From an uncultured Collinsella sp. (lineage in GTDB: Bacteria > Actinomycetota > Coriobacteriia > Coriobacteriales > Coriobacteriaceae): a stretch of DNA of 13,814 nt. The first letter of the stretch is position 1; each line of letters begins with the position of its first letter. Location of the stretch: contig UQWV01000049.1 in NCBI GenBank assembly GCA_900544845.1, positions 1 to 13,814 of the forward strand, in the 5' to 3' direction. Both the position numbers and the translations under genes were made by a program. Of this stretch, positions 1-8,319 are shown piece after piece. The notes beneath the pieces were generated by a model, which did no database searches, was not told where the DNA came from, and saw only the letters and a list, made by a program, of their open reading frames with translations.

Positions 1-1295
1 CCGCAGATGGCGTGCACGCGGGCCAGGCGCAGCTTGATGCTGTCGATGGTCTTGGGCGCGGGGAACACGTCCACATAGCCGGGGGCGACCTCGCCGCCGG
101 CGATCTCCTCGATAAGCGCGCACGTCACATTGGCGACGTCCACGCAGCCGGTCTCGTCGACCTGGCGCTCAAAGCGGATGGAGGCGTCCGAGATCAGCGA
201 CAGGTCGCGGCTGGTGTGCGAGGTGCGGCCGGCGTTGAAGCAGGCGCTCTCGACCATCACGTCGACGGTATCGTCCTCGATCTCGGAATCCATACCGCCC
301 ATGACACCGGCCAGCGCCACGGGACGCTCGCCGTCGGTGATGAGGCCCATGCCGGCGTCGAGCGTGCGCTCCTCGCCGTCGAGCGTCGTGAACTTCTCGT
401 CCTGCTGGGCAGCGCGGACCACCACGCGACGGTGGCCATCACGCTCGGCAAAGGTGTCCAGGTCAAAGGCGTGCAGCGGCTGACCGGTAAGCATCATCAC
501 GTAGTTGGTGATGTCGACGATGTTGTTGTGCGGGCGCACGCCCAGGGCGTTGAGGCGCTTGACCATCCAGTCGGGCGACGGGCCGACCTTCACGTTGCGC
601 ACGATGCGGGCGACGTAGCGGTCGCACAGGCCTTCGTCGGCGATCTCAACGGAAAGCTCGTCGTCGGTCGCGCGGCCGGACTCGGCCTTGATGGCGGGCA
701 GCTCAACGTGGAAATCGCGGTCGAAGATGGCGCCGGTCTCGCGGGCCATGCCGATCATGGACAGGCAGTCGGGGCGATTGGGCGTGATCTCGCAGTCGAG
801 CACGGTATCGCTCGAGCCCACGTACTCGGCAAACGGCATGCCGCAGGGCGTGTCCTCGGGCAGGATCATGATGCCGGAGTGGTCGCCGCCCAGACCGAGC
901 TCGCGCGCGGAGCAGTTCATGCCCATGGACACGACGCCGCGGAGCTTGCTCTTCTTGATCTTAACGTCGCCGGGCAGGACGGCGCCGATCATGGCCGTGA
1001 CGATGTGGTCGCCGGCCTCGAAGTTCTGTGCGCCGCAGACGATCTGCAGCGGAGCGGGGTTGCCGTCGGCGTCGAGATTCTTGTCGCCCACGTCGACCGA
1101 GCACACATACATATGGTCGCTATCGGGGTGCGGGGTCTTGGTGATTACCTTAGCGGTCACCACGTGGTCAAAGGACTCGCCCACGGTGTCGATCGCCTCG
1201 ACCTCGGTACCGGTACGGATATATTCGTCCGAAAGGGTCTTGGGATCCTCCGGAATATCGATCATGGTCTTGAGCCAGTCGTAAGAAACTCTCAC
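1..1295 (-). CDS. pheT: Phenylalanine--tRNA ligase beta subunit (3' end outside window)
   Basis: This is the beta chain of the cytoplasmic (alpha-beta)2 phenylalanyl-tRNA synthetase, which charges tRNA-Phe. About 431 residues are visible and the C-terminus is cut by the window edge; the full family length is near 800. The protein opens VRVSYDWLKTMIDIP, a typical PheT start. An EMAP/OB-type tRNA-binding domain covers roughly residues 40-150 (VITKTPHPDSDHMYVC, later SKLRGVVSMGMNCSARELGL). Then comes a linker with CEITPNRPDCLSMIGMARE, and the B3/B4 editing domain at about 215-400 (MVESACFNAGRTSHTSRDL, SDASIRFERQVDE). The start is a GTG at 1293-1295, chosen because AAGGAG lies 7 bases upstream on the minus strand and the usual N-terminal sequence begins there. 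It lies 44 bases downstream of pheS, so the two are almost certainly one operon under the T-box. The family call is secure. Confidence 0.97.
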   Translation of the reverse strand, partial: MRVSYDWLKTMIDIPEDPKTLSDEYIRTGTEVEAIDTVGESFDHVVTAKVITKTPHPDSDHMYVCSVDVGDKNLDADGNPAPLQIVCGAQNFEAGDHIVTAMIGAVLPGDVKIKKSKLRGVVSMGMNCSARELGLGGDHSGIMILPEDTPCGMPFAEYVGSSDTVLDCEITPNRPDCLSMIGMARETGAIFDRDFHVELPAIKAESGRATDDELSVEIADEGLCDRYVARIVRNVKVGPSPDWMVKRLNALGVRPHNNIVDITNYVMMLTGQPLHAFDLDTFAERDGHRRVVVRAAQQDEKFTTLDGEERTLDAGMGLITDGERPVALAGVMGGMDSEIEDDTVDVMVESACFNAGRTSHTSRDLSLISDASIRFERQVDETGCVDVANVTCALIEEIAGGEVAPGYVDVFPAPKTIDSIKLRLARVHAIC

Positions 1296-1302
1296 TTGAT
1301 TA

Positions 1303-1308
1303 CTCCTT
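1303..1308 (-). promoter_or_regulatory. Ribosome binding site of pheT
   Basis: AAGGAG on the minus strand, 7 bases before a GTG codon. It decides the non-ATG start of pheT at 1295. Confidence 0.85.
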
Positions 1309-1339
1309 ATGAGAAAGAAATGCCTGCTAGAACGGGTGA

Positions 1340-2416
1340 TTAAAATTGGTTCAGGAACCTCATATCACCTGTCATGAGAGTTCTGAGGTCGGGCAGGTCG
1401 TAGCGCAGGGCCGCGACGCGCTCGGCGCCAATGCCAAAGGCGAAGCCGGTGTACTTCTCGGGGTCGATGCCGCAGTTGATAAGAACGTTGGGATCGACCA
1501 TGCCGCAGCCCAGGATCTCGATCCAGCCGCTGTGCTTGCAGAAGTTGCAGCCCTTGCCGCCGCACACGTGGCAGCTCACGTCCACCTCGCAGCTGGGCTC
1601 GGTGAAGGGGAAGAAGTGCGGGCGGTAGCGCGTCTTACGGTCCTCGCCAAACATGCACTTAACAAAGTAGTCGAGCGTACCCTTGAGGTCGCCGAAGGTA
1701 ATGCCCTCGTCCACGACCAGGCCCTCGATCTGGTTAAACTGCGGCAGGTGGCAGGCGTCGGCCGTGTCGGGACGGTAGACGGTGCCCGGGCAGATCATGT
1801 AGATGGGCGGCTTCTGCGACTCCATGGTGTGAATCTGCACGCCCGAGGTCTGGGTGCGCAGCAGCACGTCAGACTCGCCGTGGGCGTGCGCCTCGGGGTG
1901 CGCGACGCTGCCGGGGTTGTTGTCGACCACGTAGAACGTGTCGCGGGCCGAACGGCTCGGGTGATCCATGGGGGCGTTGAGCGCCGTGAAGTTGTAGTAC
2001 GAGGTGTCGACCATGGGGCCGGACTCGACGGTGTAGCCGATGCCGCAGAAGATGTCCTCGGCCTCCTCGATGATCTGCTTGATCAGGTGCTGGTGACCGA
2101 TCTGCGGACGGATACCCGGCAACGTGATGTCGACGGCCTCGTGCTCGAGTGCGTGCTTAAGGGCGGCGGCCTTCATCTCGGTGGTGCGCTCGTCGAGCAT
2201 GCCCTCGATCAGCTGGCGCATCTCGTTGGCGCGCTTGCCCATGACGGGGCGATCCTCGGGGGCGAGCTTGCCCATCATGCGCATCAGGCCGGTAATACGA
2301 CCCTTGCGGCCGAGCAGCTCAATGCGTGCGGCCTCGAGCTTGGCGGCGTCGTCGGCGCCGGCGACGAGCTCCTTGGCCTCTTCCTCGAGTTTGACCAGAT
2401 CATCAATCAGACTCAT
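1340..2416 (-). CDS. pheS: Phenylalanine--tRNA ligase alpha subunit
   Basis: This is the catalytic alpha chain of phenylalanyl-tRNA synthetase (ATP + Phe + tRNA-Phe). It has 358 residues, in line with other bacterial PheS proteins. An N-terminal coiled-coil arm covers about residues 1-95. The class II core follows: motif 2 region YRPDTADACHLPQFNQIEGL at about 214-232, and motif 3 GFAFGIGAERVAALRY at 324-339. A326 is likely the residue that shapes the Phe pocket. Residues 282-293 hold a CxxC-x4-CxxC cluster (C282, C285, C290, C293) in front of GWIEILGCGM; Bacillus-type PheS has the same insert. The reading frame stays open to 2527, but that stretch is the T-box terminator. The ATG at 2414-2416 has a purine-rich AAGGGA site just upstream and gives the family N-terminus. 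Expression is expected to respond to uncharged tRNA-Phe. Confidence 0.97.
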   Translation of the reverse strand: MSLIDDLVKLEEEAKELVAGADDAAKLEAARIELLGRKGRITGLMRMMGKLAPEDRPVMGKRANEMRQLIEGMLDERTTEMKAAALKHALEHEAVDITLPGIRPQIGHQHLIKQIIEEAEDIFCGIGYTVESGPMVDTSYYNFTALNAPMDHPSRSARDTFYVVDNNPGSVAHPEAHAHGESDVLLRTQTSGVQIHTMESQKPPIYMICPGTVYRPDTADACHLPQFNQIEGLVVDEGITFGDLKGTLDYFVKCMFGEDRKTRYRPHFFPFTEPSCEVDVSCHVCGGKGCNFCKHSGWIEILGCGMVDPNVLINCGIDPEKYTGFAFGIGAERVAALRYDLPDLRTLMTGDMRFLNQF

Positions 2417-2501
2417 GTCTTCCCTTTCGTCTCTCGCGCATCCACTTGCCGCGGCGGCCGGAGCCACGCGACGCTGTGGATGTGCGGCCCGGTTCGGTAA
2501 C

Positions 2502-2542
2502 AAAAAACCGTCCTCGGGCATGTGCATTGCCCAAGGACGGTT
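2502..2542 (-). terminator. T-box-controlled terminator before pheS
   Basis: A 14-bp stem (arms 2506-2519 and 2529-2542, one G-U pair, 9-base loop) is followed on the minus strand by a run of six T. It is the OFF state of the T-box switch. Its 5' arm is shared with the antiterminator. Confidence 0.93.
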
Positions 2543-2547
2543 GAATT

Positions 2548-2562
2548 CCGCGGTACCACCTT
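2548..2562 (-). promoter_or_regulatory. T-box consensus element
   Basis: AAGGTGGTACCGCGG on the minus strand. Its UGGU bulge pairs with the NCCA end of uncharged tRNA in known T-boxes. Confidence 0.93.
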
Positions 2563-2792
2563 GTTTGACCCGGCGGATGTCTGGCCCGCCGTGCCCACTC
2601 TGTGCCCCTTGTCGCGAGGCTCACGGCTTCCCTACTGGGGCTTCGCCGCCACTGGCCGCGCGCCCGTTGAGGTCGCTGCTCGGGAGTGAACGCTTGGCCC
2701 TTGCCACCGCAGGAAGGCTTGCAGCCCATGACCTTCCCTCTCTTGCCGGCGACGCGGCGGGTAAAACCCTCTCCGTCAACGCATTGGGCTAT

Positions 2793-2801
2793 AGGATAAC
2801 A
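2793..2801 (-). promoter_or_regulatory. Candidate extended -10 promoter for the pheST leader
   Basis: The minus strand reads TGTTATCCT, a TG-n-TATCCT extended -10 box. I found no good -35 at 17 bases, which fits an extended -10 promoter. It would start RNA near 2786, just before the structured leader. On the plus strand, 2802-2919 shows no clear promoter for the carboxypeptidase gene. Confidence 0.45.
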
Positions 2802-2919
2802 CATTCTGCGCGCGCATCGCCGCGTTCCGTTTTGTTCGCGCTGGGTACAAGGCAGGTAGCTGTGCAAACTGGCCGTGCCGCCGCGTGCGACGGGCGGCCT
2901 GCGAGATCAAGGATATGGT

Positions 2920-4494
2920 ATGGGAAAGAAGCTCGATAAGAAGGCCAAAGCCGCCGTGGCAAAAGCCGCCAAGGGCATCAAGGCCGAAAAGGCCGTCAAG
3001 AAGTTCCGTAAGCTCGAGGGAAAGCTGTGGACCCGCGAGTACCTGCTCAAGATCGCTGAGTTTGACGGCGCAACCATCGCCCCCGCCAACGGTGCCGTGG
3101 CCCGCGCCGATGCCATGGGTACGCTCGCCGGCGAGCATCATAAGCTCCTGACCAGCGAGAAGTCCGTTGAGCTCGTGCGTTCGCTGGCGCACGAGACGGT
3201 TGTGGGCGGAAAGATCGACGACCCGCAGCTGCTCGACGAGATCCGCGTGCTCGGCCGCGACCAGCGCGAGGCCGGCGCCATCCCCACCGAGGAGGCCGAG
3301 GCCTGGACCAGGCTCACCTGCGAGGCCGATGCCGTATGGCACAAAGCCAAGGCGGCCAACGACTGGGCGAGCTTTGAGCCCTATGTCGATAAGATCGTCG
3401 GTCAGCTTAAGCATCAAGCTGAGCTCATGGACCCCAAGCGTGACCCGTACGATGTATGGCTCGACCAGTACGAGCGTGGCCTTTCCACCGAGAGCTTCGA
3501 CGCGTTTTGCGATGAGGTCAAGGCCACCGTCGTGCCGCTCGTGCATGCCATCGGTGAGCGCGGCCAGCAACCCGCAGCCGACTTTTTGCACGCGCATGTG
3601 CCCGAGGCTGCCCAGCGTGCCATGAGCTTTGACCTGATGAAGCTTGTGGGCCTGGACCTGGACGACACCACGCTCGCCTTTACCGAGCATCCGTTTAGCG
3701 AAGGCTTCTCGGTGGGCGACGCGCGTATCGCCACGCATATCCACGAGGACGATTGCATCTCCAACGTCTACAGCATCATCCACGAGGCCGGCCACGCCAT
3801 GTATGAGCTGGGCGTGAACCCCGCTTACGCGCGCACGTGTCTTGAGGGCGGTACCTCCATGGGCATCCACGAGAGCCAGAGCCGCTTCTTCGAGAACACC
3901 GTGGGCCGCAGCCGCGCCTTTATGGGCCCGCTGCTCGAGGTGCTGCGCCGTCACGCGCCCGAGGTCTACGGCAACGTGGACGAGGACGCGCTCTACCGCG
4001 CCGTGAACATTGCGCAGCCGTCGCTGATCCGCACCGAAGCCGACGAGCTCACCTATCCGCTGCACGTTATGGTGCGCTACGAGATCGAGCGCATGCTGTT
4101 TGCCGGCGAGGCCACGGCCAAGGATATCCCCGCGCTTTGGAACCGCTTTATGGACGAGTACCTGGGCATTCCGGTTCCCGACGACACGCGCGGCTGCCTG
4201 CAGGATACGCACTGGAGCGGCGGCTCGTTTGGCTACTTCCCCACCTATGCTCTGGGCAGCGCCTACGATGCCATGTTTGTGCCGGCCATGTGCCGCGACG
4301 GCATCGACCTTACCGGCGCCTGCGCGAGCGGCGACCTGGCACCCGTCCGCGCGTGGCTGGGCGAGCACATTTGGCAGTGGGGCCGCGCCAAGGACGCGCC
4401 GGAGCTCATCAAGGGCGCGTGCGGCATGGCATTCGACGCCCGCTACTATTGCAGCTACCTCCAGGACAAGTTCACCACGCTCTACGAGCTGTAG
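2920..4494 (+). CDS. M32-family metallocarboxypeptidase (thermostable carboxypeptidase 1 type)
   Basis: This is a zinc-dependent carboxypeptidase that removes C-terminal residues from peptides. It is probably cytosolic, as no signal peptide is seen. It has 524 residues against about 500 for the family. The zinc site is HEAGH at 288-292 (H288, catalytic E289, H292). The third ligand E318 sits in HESQSRFFENTVGRS, 30 residues after the first His, the usual M32 spacing. Other family blocks are the N-terminal FDGATIAPANGAVARADAMG (where most members have WDQ..MP), IATHIHEDD, and the C-terminal DTHWSGGSFGYFPTYALGS. The start is ATG 2920, with AAGGA seven bases before it. A longer frame from 2875 lacks a site, and ATG 2915 is out of frame. 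The first ~38 residues are Lys/Ala-rich and look like an added tail. The gene diverges from pheST and ends just before a strong hairpin. Confidence 0.93.
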   Translation: MGKKLDKKAKAAVAKAAKGIKAEKAVKKFRKLEGKLWTREYLLKIAEFDGATIAPANGAVARADAMGTLAGEHHKLLTSEKSVELVRSLAHETVVGGKIDDPQLLDEIRVLGRDQREAGAIPTEEAEAWTRLTCEADAVWHKAKAANDWASFEPYVDKIVGQLKHQAELMDPKRDPYDVWLDQYERGLSTESFDAFCDEVKATVVPLVHAIGERGQQPAADFLHAHVPEAAQRAMSFDLMKLVGLDLDDTTLAFTEHPFSEGFSVGDARIATHIHEDDCISNVYSIIHEAGHAMYELGVNPAYARTCLEGGTSMGIHESQSRFFENTVGRSRAFMGPLLEVLRRHAPEVYGNVDEDALYRAVNIAQPSLIRTEADELTYPLHVMVRYEIERMLFAGEATAKDIPALWNRFMDEYLGIPVPDDTRGCLQDTHWSGGSFGYFPTYALGSAYDAMFVPAMCRDGIDLTGACASGDLAPVRAWLGEHIWQWGRAKDAPELIKGACGMAFDARYYCSYLQDKFTTLYEL

Positions 4495-4516
4495 GACACA
4501 ACCGACACGCCAACAC

Positions 4517-4555
4517 AAAGGGGGCGCCGCGGAACCAATCCGCGGCGCCCCCTTT
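4517..4555. terminator. Bidirectional terminator between the carboxypeptidase gene and glmM
   Basis: A perfect 17-bp inverted repeat (4517-4533 and 4539-4555) with a 5-base loop, AAAGGGGGC... against ...GCCCCCTTT. It lies 22 bases after the carboxypeptidase stop and 36 bases past the glmM stop, between convergent genes. Only three T follow on either strand, but the stem is very stable. Confidence 0.8.
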
Positions 4556-4591
4556 CCACCTAGTCGTTTAAGAACGTCCCCAATGACTACC

Positions 4592-5923
4592 TTACAGAGC
4601 TTCCAACGCGACGGCGATGCGCTTCATGGCGGCTTCGGCGGCTGCTTGGTCGGGGGCTTCGGCCAGAACGCGGATGACCGACTCGGTTCCGCTCTTGCGC
4701 ACGAGCACGCGGCCCTCGCCTGCCAGCGATGCCTCGGCCTCGGCGATGGCGTTCTGCACGCCTATGCTATCCAGCGCGGCGTCCTTGTCTGCCACGCGCA
4801 CAGCGACTTGCGCCTGCGGCAGCAGCTTGCACGGCGCCGTAAGTTGCGAGAGCGTCTCGCGCTCGGCACGAATCACTTCCATCACGCGCAGCGAAGTCAT
4901 GATGCCGTCGCCCGTGCGCTCGATATCGCCAAAGATCGTGTGGCCCGTCTGCTCGCCGCCCAGGCTGTAGCCGCCCTCACGCATCTTGGCATACACGTGA
5001 CGGTCGCCCACGCCGCTGGTCACGGCGCTCAGGCCGGCAAGTTCCAGCGACTTGATCAGGCCAAAGTTGCTGGCGATGGTCGGCACCACGGTACCGCCCG
5101 AAAGACGACCGTGCTTGTTTAGGTACACTCCGCACACATACAGAATCTGGTCGCCGTCGACCACGCGGCCGCGCTCGTCCACAGCCAGGCAGCGGTCGGC
5201 ATCGCCGTCGTAGGCAAAGCCCACATCCAGGCCCTGCTCTACCACGTGGCGCTGCAGACGCTCCATGTGCGTCGATCCACAGTCGACGTTAATGTTGAAG
5301 CCATCGGGAGCGGCGTTAATTACGCGAACGTCAGCGCCGAGCGCGTCGAACACCGGTTTAGCGACCGAGGACGCCGAGCCATTGGCGCAGTCCAGGCCAA
5401 TCTTGACGCCCTGCAGTGAAAAGTTGGCGCTTGCGATGAGCGATGCAATGTAGCGGTTGCGGCCCTGCATGTAGTCCACCGTAGCACCGATGTGGTTGCC
5501 CGTGGCCAGCGGCACCTCGCTCTTGCCATCGATGTAGTCCTCGATGAGCTCCAGCACGTCCTCGTCCATCTTAAAGCCGTCGCTGTTGACGAGCTTGATG
5601 CCGTTATCGCAAAACGGGTTGTGGCTCGCGCTGATCATGATGCCGCAGTCGAAGCAGCCCTCGACCGTCTGATGCGCCACGCCCGGCGTCGGGATCACGT
5701 GCAGCATGTAGGCGTCTGCGCCGCTCGCGACCAAGCCGCTCACCAGCGCCGCCTCGAACATATAACTCGAGCGACGTGTGTCCTTGCCCACGATGACGCG
5801 CGCCTTGCGCTCGCGGTTGGCGCCGTAATACCAGCCCACAAAACGGCCAATCTTATAAGCGTGCTCTACCGTCAGCCCAACGTTGGCCTCACCGCGAAAG
5901 CCGTCGGTGCCAAAGTACTTCAT
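4592..5923 (-). CDS. glmM: Phosphoglucosamine mutase
   Basis: This enzyme interconverts glucosamine-6-phosphate and glucosamine-1-phosphate, the step feeding UDP-GlcNAc for peptidoglycan and other envelope glycans in the cytosol. It has 443 residues, the standard GlmM length. All four active-site loops are present: the phosphoserine loop ISASHNP with S100; the metal loop DGDADR at 239-244; the sugar loop GGEQTGH at 322-328, typical of GlmM rather than phosphomannomutase; and the phosphate loop VRKSGTES at 408-415. The N-terminus MKYFGTDGFRGEAN is diagnostic. The ATG at 5923 has AAGGAG five bases upstream. Its upstream neighbour on the same strand is the DUF4012 membrane protein, but a hairpin at 5943-5969 separates the two, so glmM probably also depends on a promoter near there or on read-through. 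Confidence 0.97.
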   Translation of the reverse strand: MKYFGTDGFRGEANVGLTVEHAYKIGRFVGWYYGANRERKARVIVGKDTRRSSYMFEAALVSGLVASGADAYMLHVIPTPGVAHQTVEGCFDCGIMISASHNPFCDNGIKLVNSDGFKMDEDVLELIEDYIDGKSEVPLATGNHIGATVDYMQGRNRYIASLIASANFSLQGVKIGLDCANGSASSVAKPVFDALGADVRVINAAPDGFNINVDCGSTHMERLQRHVVEQGLDVGFAYDGDADRCLAVDERGRVVDGDQILYVCGVYLNKHGRLSGGTVVPTIASNFGLIKSLELAGLSAVTSGVGDRHVYAKMREGGYSLGGEQTGHTIFGDIERTGDGIMTSLRVMEVIRAERETLSQLTAPCKLLPQAQVAVRVADKDAALDSIGVQNAIAEAEASLAGEGRVLVRKSGTESVIRVLAEAPDQAAAEAAMKRIAVALEAL

Positions 5924-5942
5924 GCGCTCTCCTTACAAAATA

Positions 5943-5969
5943 GGGGCGAACAGATTGCCTGTCCGCCCC
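5943..5969 (-). terminator. Terminator-like hairpin between the DUF4012 gene and glmM
   Basis: On the minus strand GGGGCGGACAG and CTGTTCGCCCC form an 11-bp stem with one G-U pair and a 5-base loop, followed by TATTTTG. It lies 37 bases after the DUF4012 stop and before the glmM ribosome site. It is likely an attenuating or full terminator for the upstream gene. Confidence 0.65.
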
Positions 5970-6006
5970 AAAATGGTACTCGATTATCTGCGCTACCAGA
6001 AAAACC

Positions 6007-8319
6007 CTACGCCGACGCGCTGTCGCGAGCCGCCTGGCATGTAGGAGTCTGACGCAGCGTAAGCGGCTTGTCCCCCGCCTCGGCCGACGTGGTCAGCGTA
6101 TACGTGATCGTCGTCGTCTCGCCAGCATGCAGGTCAACGGTGCCCGAATAGAAGGGGATTCCATGCCACGTAGCGGCACCAAGACCAAACTGGGTACCCT
6201 CAACCGTAAGGTCACTGATGTTGCCACCCGTCGGGGCAAACAACGAGACATTCAGGCGTTCGTCGTCACGCGCGGCATCGGGTGCGCTCGCCGCAACGTA
6301 GTCGGGCAGTTTGCCGGCCTCTTCCTGCGTCATGATGTTCGTCAGGGTAACGGTGATGCGATAGGAGCACGTACCGTCGCCATTCTTGATGCCCTGGCCA
6401 ATCTGCGTATCGGCGTTGAGGTACCAATCGAGCTTGGAGAAGCTCAGGTTGTTAAAGTAGACACCGGCAACGGGATCCTCGCTCGGGTTGTCCGGATCGG
6501 GCAGCGAGGCGTCGATGTTCACTTCCTTGATAGCGTTCTGCTCATCATCGTTTCTCATCCACGCGATCAGGCGGCCCTCTTCGGCACCGCGCTCAACGGC
6601 GCTGACAAGCTTCGTAACATCGACATCGCCGATACCGCCAAGGACCTTGTCGAAGGCAGCGCTGGCGACGGATGCAAAGATGCCGTCCGACTCCTCGACC
6701 GGATAGTTCCAGTACACATCGTGCATGAGGACCTTTGCGGCGTTGGTGCCGTCGACAACCGTTCCGTCGGGCAGTGACACGTTACCGACCAGGCCCAGCA
6801 GATACTGCAGGAACACCGGGTCGATACCGATGACGCCATCAACGTCCTGTCCATACTGGGACTTCCACAACGCGGCGACACGCTGCGAGTTGCGAGGCCA
6901 ATCAGGCGAATAGGTATTGCCCGAGTTGTACAGGTTACTGTGGTTGCCGAACAGCGCCTCATCCTCTTCGTCGACGCTCTCGACTGCCTCATCCTCACTG
7001 AGTCCAATGCGGGGAACAAACTCGCCAATCGACATCTGGCCGTCAGTGACCGAAATCAGGCCCTGCGAACCGCCAAAGCCGCCGCAAGCACGAATCTCGA
7101 CGTTGTTCATGGCGTACATAAGGTAGTTGCGCGTCTGGCCGTTGGCGCCGAGCATCTGGGGAAGGACAGGGGCGACCTTCTCCGCTGCATCGACCGCGCC
7201 GCTGAGGGTGGCAAAGCCATCCTTGGCCTTATCGACCAGCTCGGTCACCTGGGAAATATGCGTATCTCCGATGCCCTGGATCTTCTCGTTGGCGCTCTTG
7301 AACACCTTCGAGCTATCAGAAAGCGAATCGGCAACGGCCTGCAGCGCAGAGACGTTGATCATCCCGTCCTGGAACAGCTTGCCGGGCGTGGCCTGCGAAA
7401 GATTGTCGGCCATGGGGACCAGCGCGTTGCTCGAGACATCGGACAGGGCATCAATCATGGTACGGGCCGCATTGATGTCGCTGCCATACACTGGAATAAA
7501 CGAAGCCGCCGTCCACAGCGGGCTCGAGGTCTCCGCCTTCATGCTGTCGCAGAGCTCGTCGATCTTCTTCGCGTCGTCGGGCAGCGTCGAAAAATCGCCC
7601 GACGTGACCTTGTCCTTAAGGCCGCCGACGATCTCGACAGCCTCCTTCGCTTCACCCTTTACGGTCTTTGCCGAGTTAAGCAGCATAAAGCCGCTTGCGC
7701 CAAGCGCAACGAGAAGCACCGCGACTACGGCGGCGACAATGGCGCCAGTGTGACGCTTCTTGCGCTCGCCCTTGCGGTGACGATGACGGACCAGGCCGTC
7801 AGAGGTCGAGCTCGACGAAGCGTCGTTGCCATAATTCAGGCCAAAATCGTAATAATCTTCCTTGGAACCCGAACCCGCAAACTCGGCACCGCTATCGTCC
7901 AGACGGGCGAACGTACCGGTCTCAGAGGCTCCGGCATAGATCGTGCCAAGGTTGCCCGTAAGCCCCGCGCCACCGACAGAGGGAGTATTGTTGGCGGCAT
8001 TGCCGGCATTAATGTTGCCGGCGGCATTCGCGGCGTTGGCGGCGCCTGCGTTGTTCGCAGACGTCGAAGAAACCCCGCTCGGCTGCGACGTGGGGGTCGC
8101 ACCGCCCGCAAAGACATTCCCTCTTGCTCGACCGGTTTTTTTTGCCTTCTGAGACTGCTCATACAGAGCAGTAAACATCGCCGTCTCGCCCGGGGACACG
8201 CGCTTACCGGCGCCGCCCTGTCCAGCACCGCCCGGCGTACCAGCTTTTCCAGTCCCGTTCGAACGCGGCGGAACTGCAGGACGGCCGCTATCGCTGCCCT
8301 TAAAGTGATTACCAGCCAT
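6007..8319 (-). CDS. Membrane-anchored DUF4012 protein
   Basis: The biochemical function is unknown; DUF4012 proteins occur widely in actinobacteria and are often near surface-polysaccharide genes. Of 770 residues, about 1-185 form a cytoplasmic tail that is Gly/Ser/Asn-rich, with an Asn/Ala stretch at 88-111. A basic stop-transfer cluster (KGERKKRH, 183-190) precedes one transmembrane helix at about 192-215. The rest is predicted outside the cell. Family blocks are LPQMLGANGQTRNYLMYAMN with NNVEIRACGGFGGSQG (388-420), and TYSPDWPRNSQRVAALW, DVDGVIGIDPVFLQYLLGL, LPDGTVVDGTNAAKVL (469-531). The C-terminal 120 residues look like a beta-rich domain. The ATG at 8319 is chosen because GAGGA lies seven bases upstream; a TTG at 8346 would add nine residues but has no site. 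It lies 149 bases downstream of the transporter gene and upstream of glmM. Confidence 0.88.
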   Translation of the reverse strand: MAGNHFKGSDSGRPAVPPRSNGTGKAGTPGGAGQGGAGKRVSPGETAMFTALYEQSQKAKKTGRARGNVFAGGATPTSQPSGVSSTSANNAGAANAANAAGNINAGNAANNTPSVGGAGLTGNLGTIYAGASETGTFARLDDSGAEFAGSGSKEDYYDFGLNYGNDASSSSTSDGLVRHRHRKGERKKRHTGAIVAAVVAVLLVALGASGFMLLNSAKTVKGEAKEAVEIVGGLKDKVTSGDFSTLPDDAKKIDELCDSMKAETSSPLWTAASFIPVYGSDINAARTMIDALSDVSSNALVPMADNLSQATPGKLFQDGMINVSALQAVADSLSDSSKVFKSANEKIQGIGDTHISQVTELVDKAKDGFATLSGAVDAAEKVAPVLPQMLGANGQTRNYLMYAMNNVEIRACGGFGGSQGLISVTDGQMSIGEFVPRIGLSEDEAVESVDEEDEALFGNHSNLYNSGNTYSPDWPRNSQRVAALWKSQYGQDVDGVIGIDPVFLQYLLGLVGNVSLPDGTVVDGTNAAKVLMHDVYWNYPVEESDGIFASVASAAFDKVLGGIGDVDVTKLVSAVERGAEEGRLIAWMRNDDEQNAIKEVNIDASLPDPDNPSEDPVAGVYFNNLSFSKLDWYLNADTQIGQGIKNGDGTCSYRITVTLTNIMTQEEAGKLPDYVAASAPDAARDDERLNVSLFAPTGGNISDLTVEGTQFGLGAATWHGIPFYSGTVDLHAGETTTITYTLTTSAEAGDKPLTLRQTPTCQAARDSASA

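Larger units (their letters stand above)
2502..2786 (-). promoter_or_regulatory. T-box riboswitch leader of pheST
   Basis: The minus-strand leader carries the T-box sequence AAGGTGGTACCGCGG (2548-2562), close to the canonical motif that pairs with the tRNA acceptor end. AAGG can pair with CCUU of the following CCGUCCUU, leaving UGGU as the bulge; this is the antiterminator. The same CCGUCCUU is also the left arm of the terminator at 2502-2542, so the two folds exclude each other. Upstream, a hairpin GGAAGG/CCTTCC with an AGAGAG stretch on its 5' side looks like the distal end of Stem I. The next gene is pheS, so the sensed ligand should be uncharged tRNA-Phe. A candidate UUC specifier followed by A is at 2688-2690, but I could not fold Stem I well enough to be sure. 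The leader start is estimated from the extended -10 at 2793-2801. Confidence 0.92.

Noticed and set aside
12..1343. 443-residue plus-strand open frame across pheT
   Set aside because: Exact antisense shadow of pheT, Ala/Gly/His/Val/Asp-rich, as expected from the opposite strand of high-G+C DNA; no ribosome site.
1346..2500. 384-residue plus-strand open frame across pheS
   Set aside because: Antisense of pheS with the same low-information composition.
2417..2527. 37-residue N-terminal extension of PheS
   Set aside because: It would translate the T-box terminator; the family N-terminus begins at ATG 2416.
2776..4518. 580-residue minus-strand open frame across the carboxypeptidase gene
   Set aside because: Longest frame there, but the plus strand encodes an intact M32 enzyme with its HEAGH zinc site; the minus frame is its shadow.
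8041..8080. Possible short tandem DNA repeat encoding the Asn/Ala stretch
   Set aside because: The codons vary, so this is low-complexity protein sequence rather than a DNA tandem repeat or CRISPR-like array.
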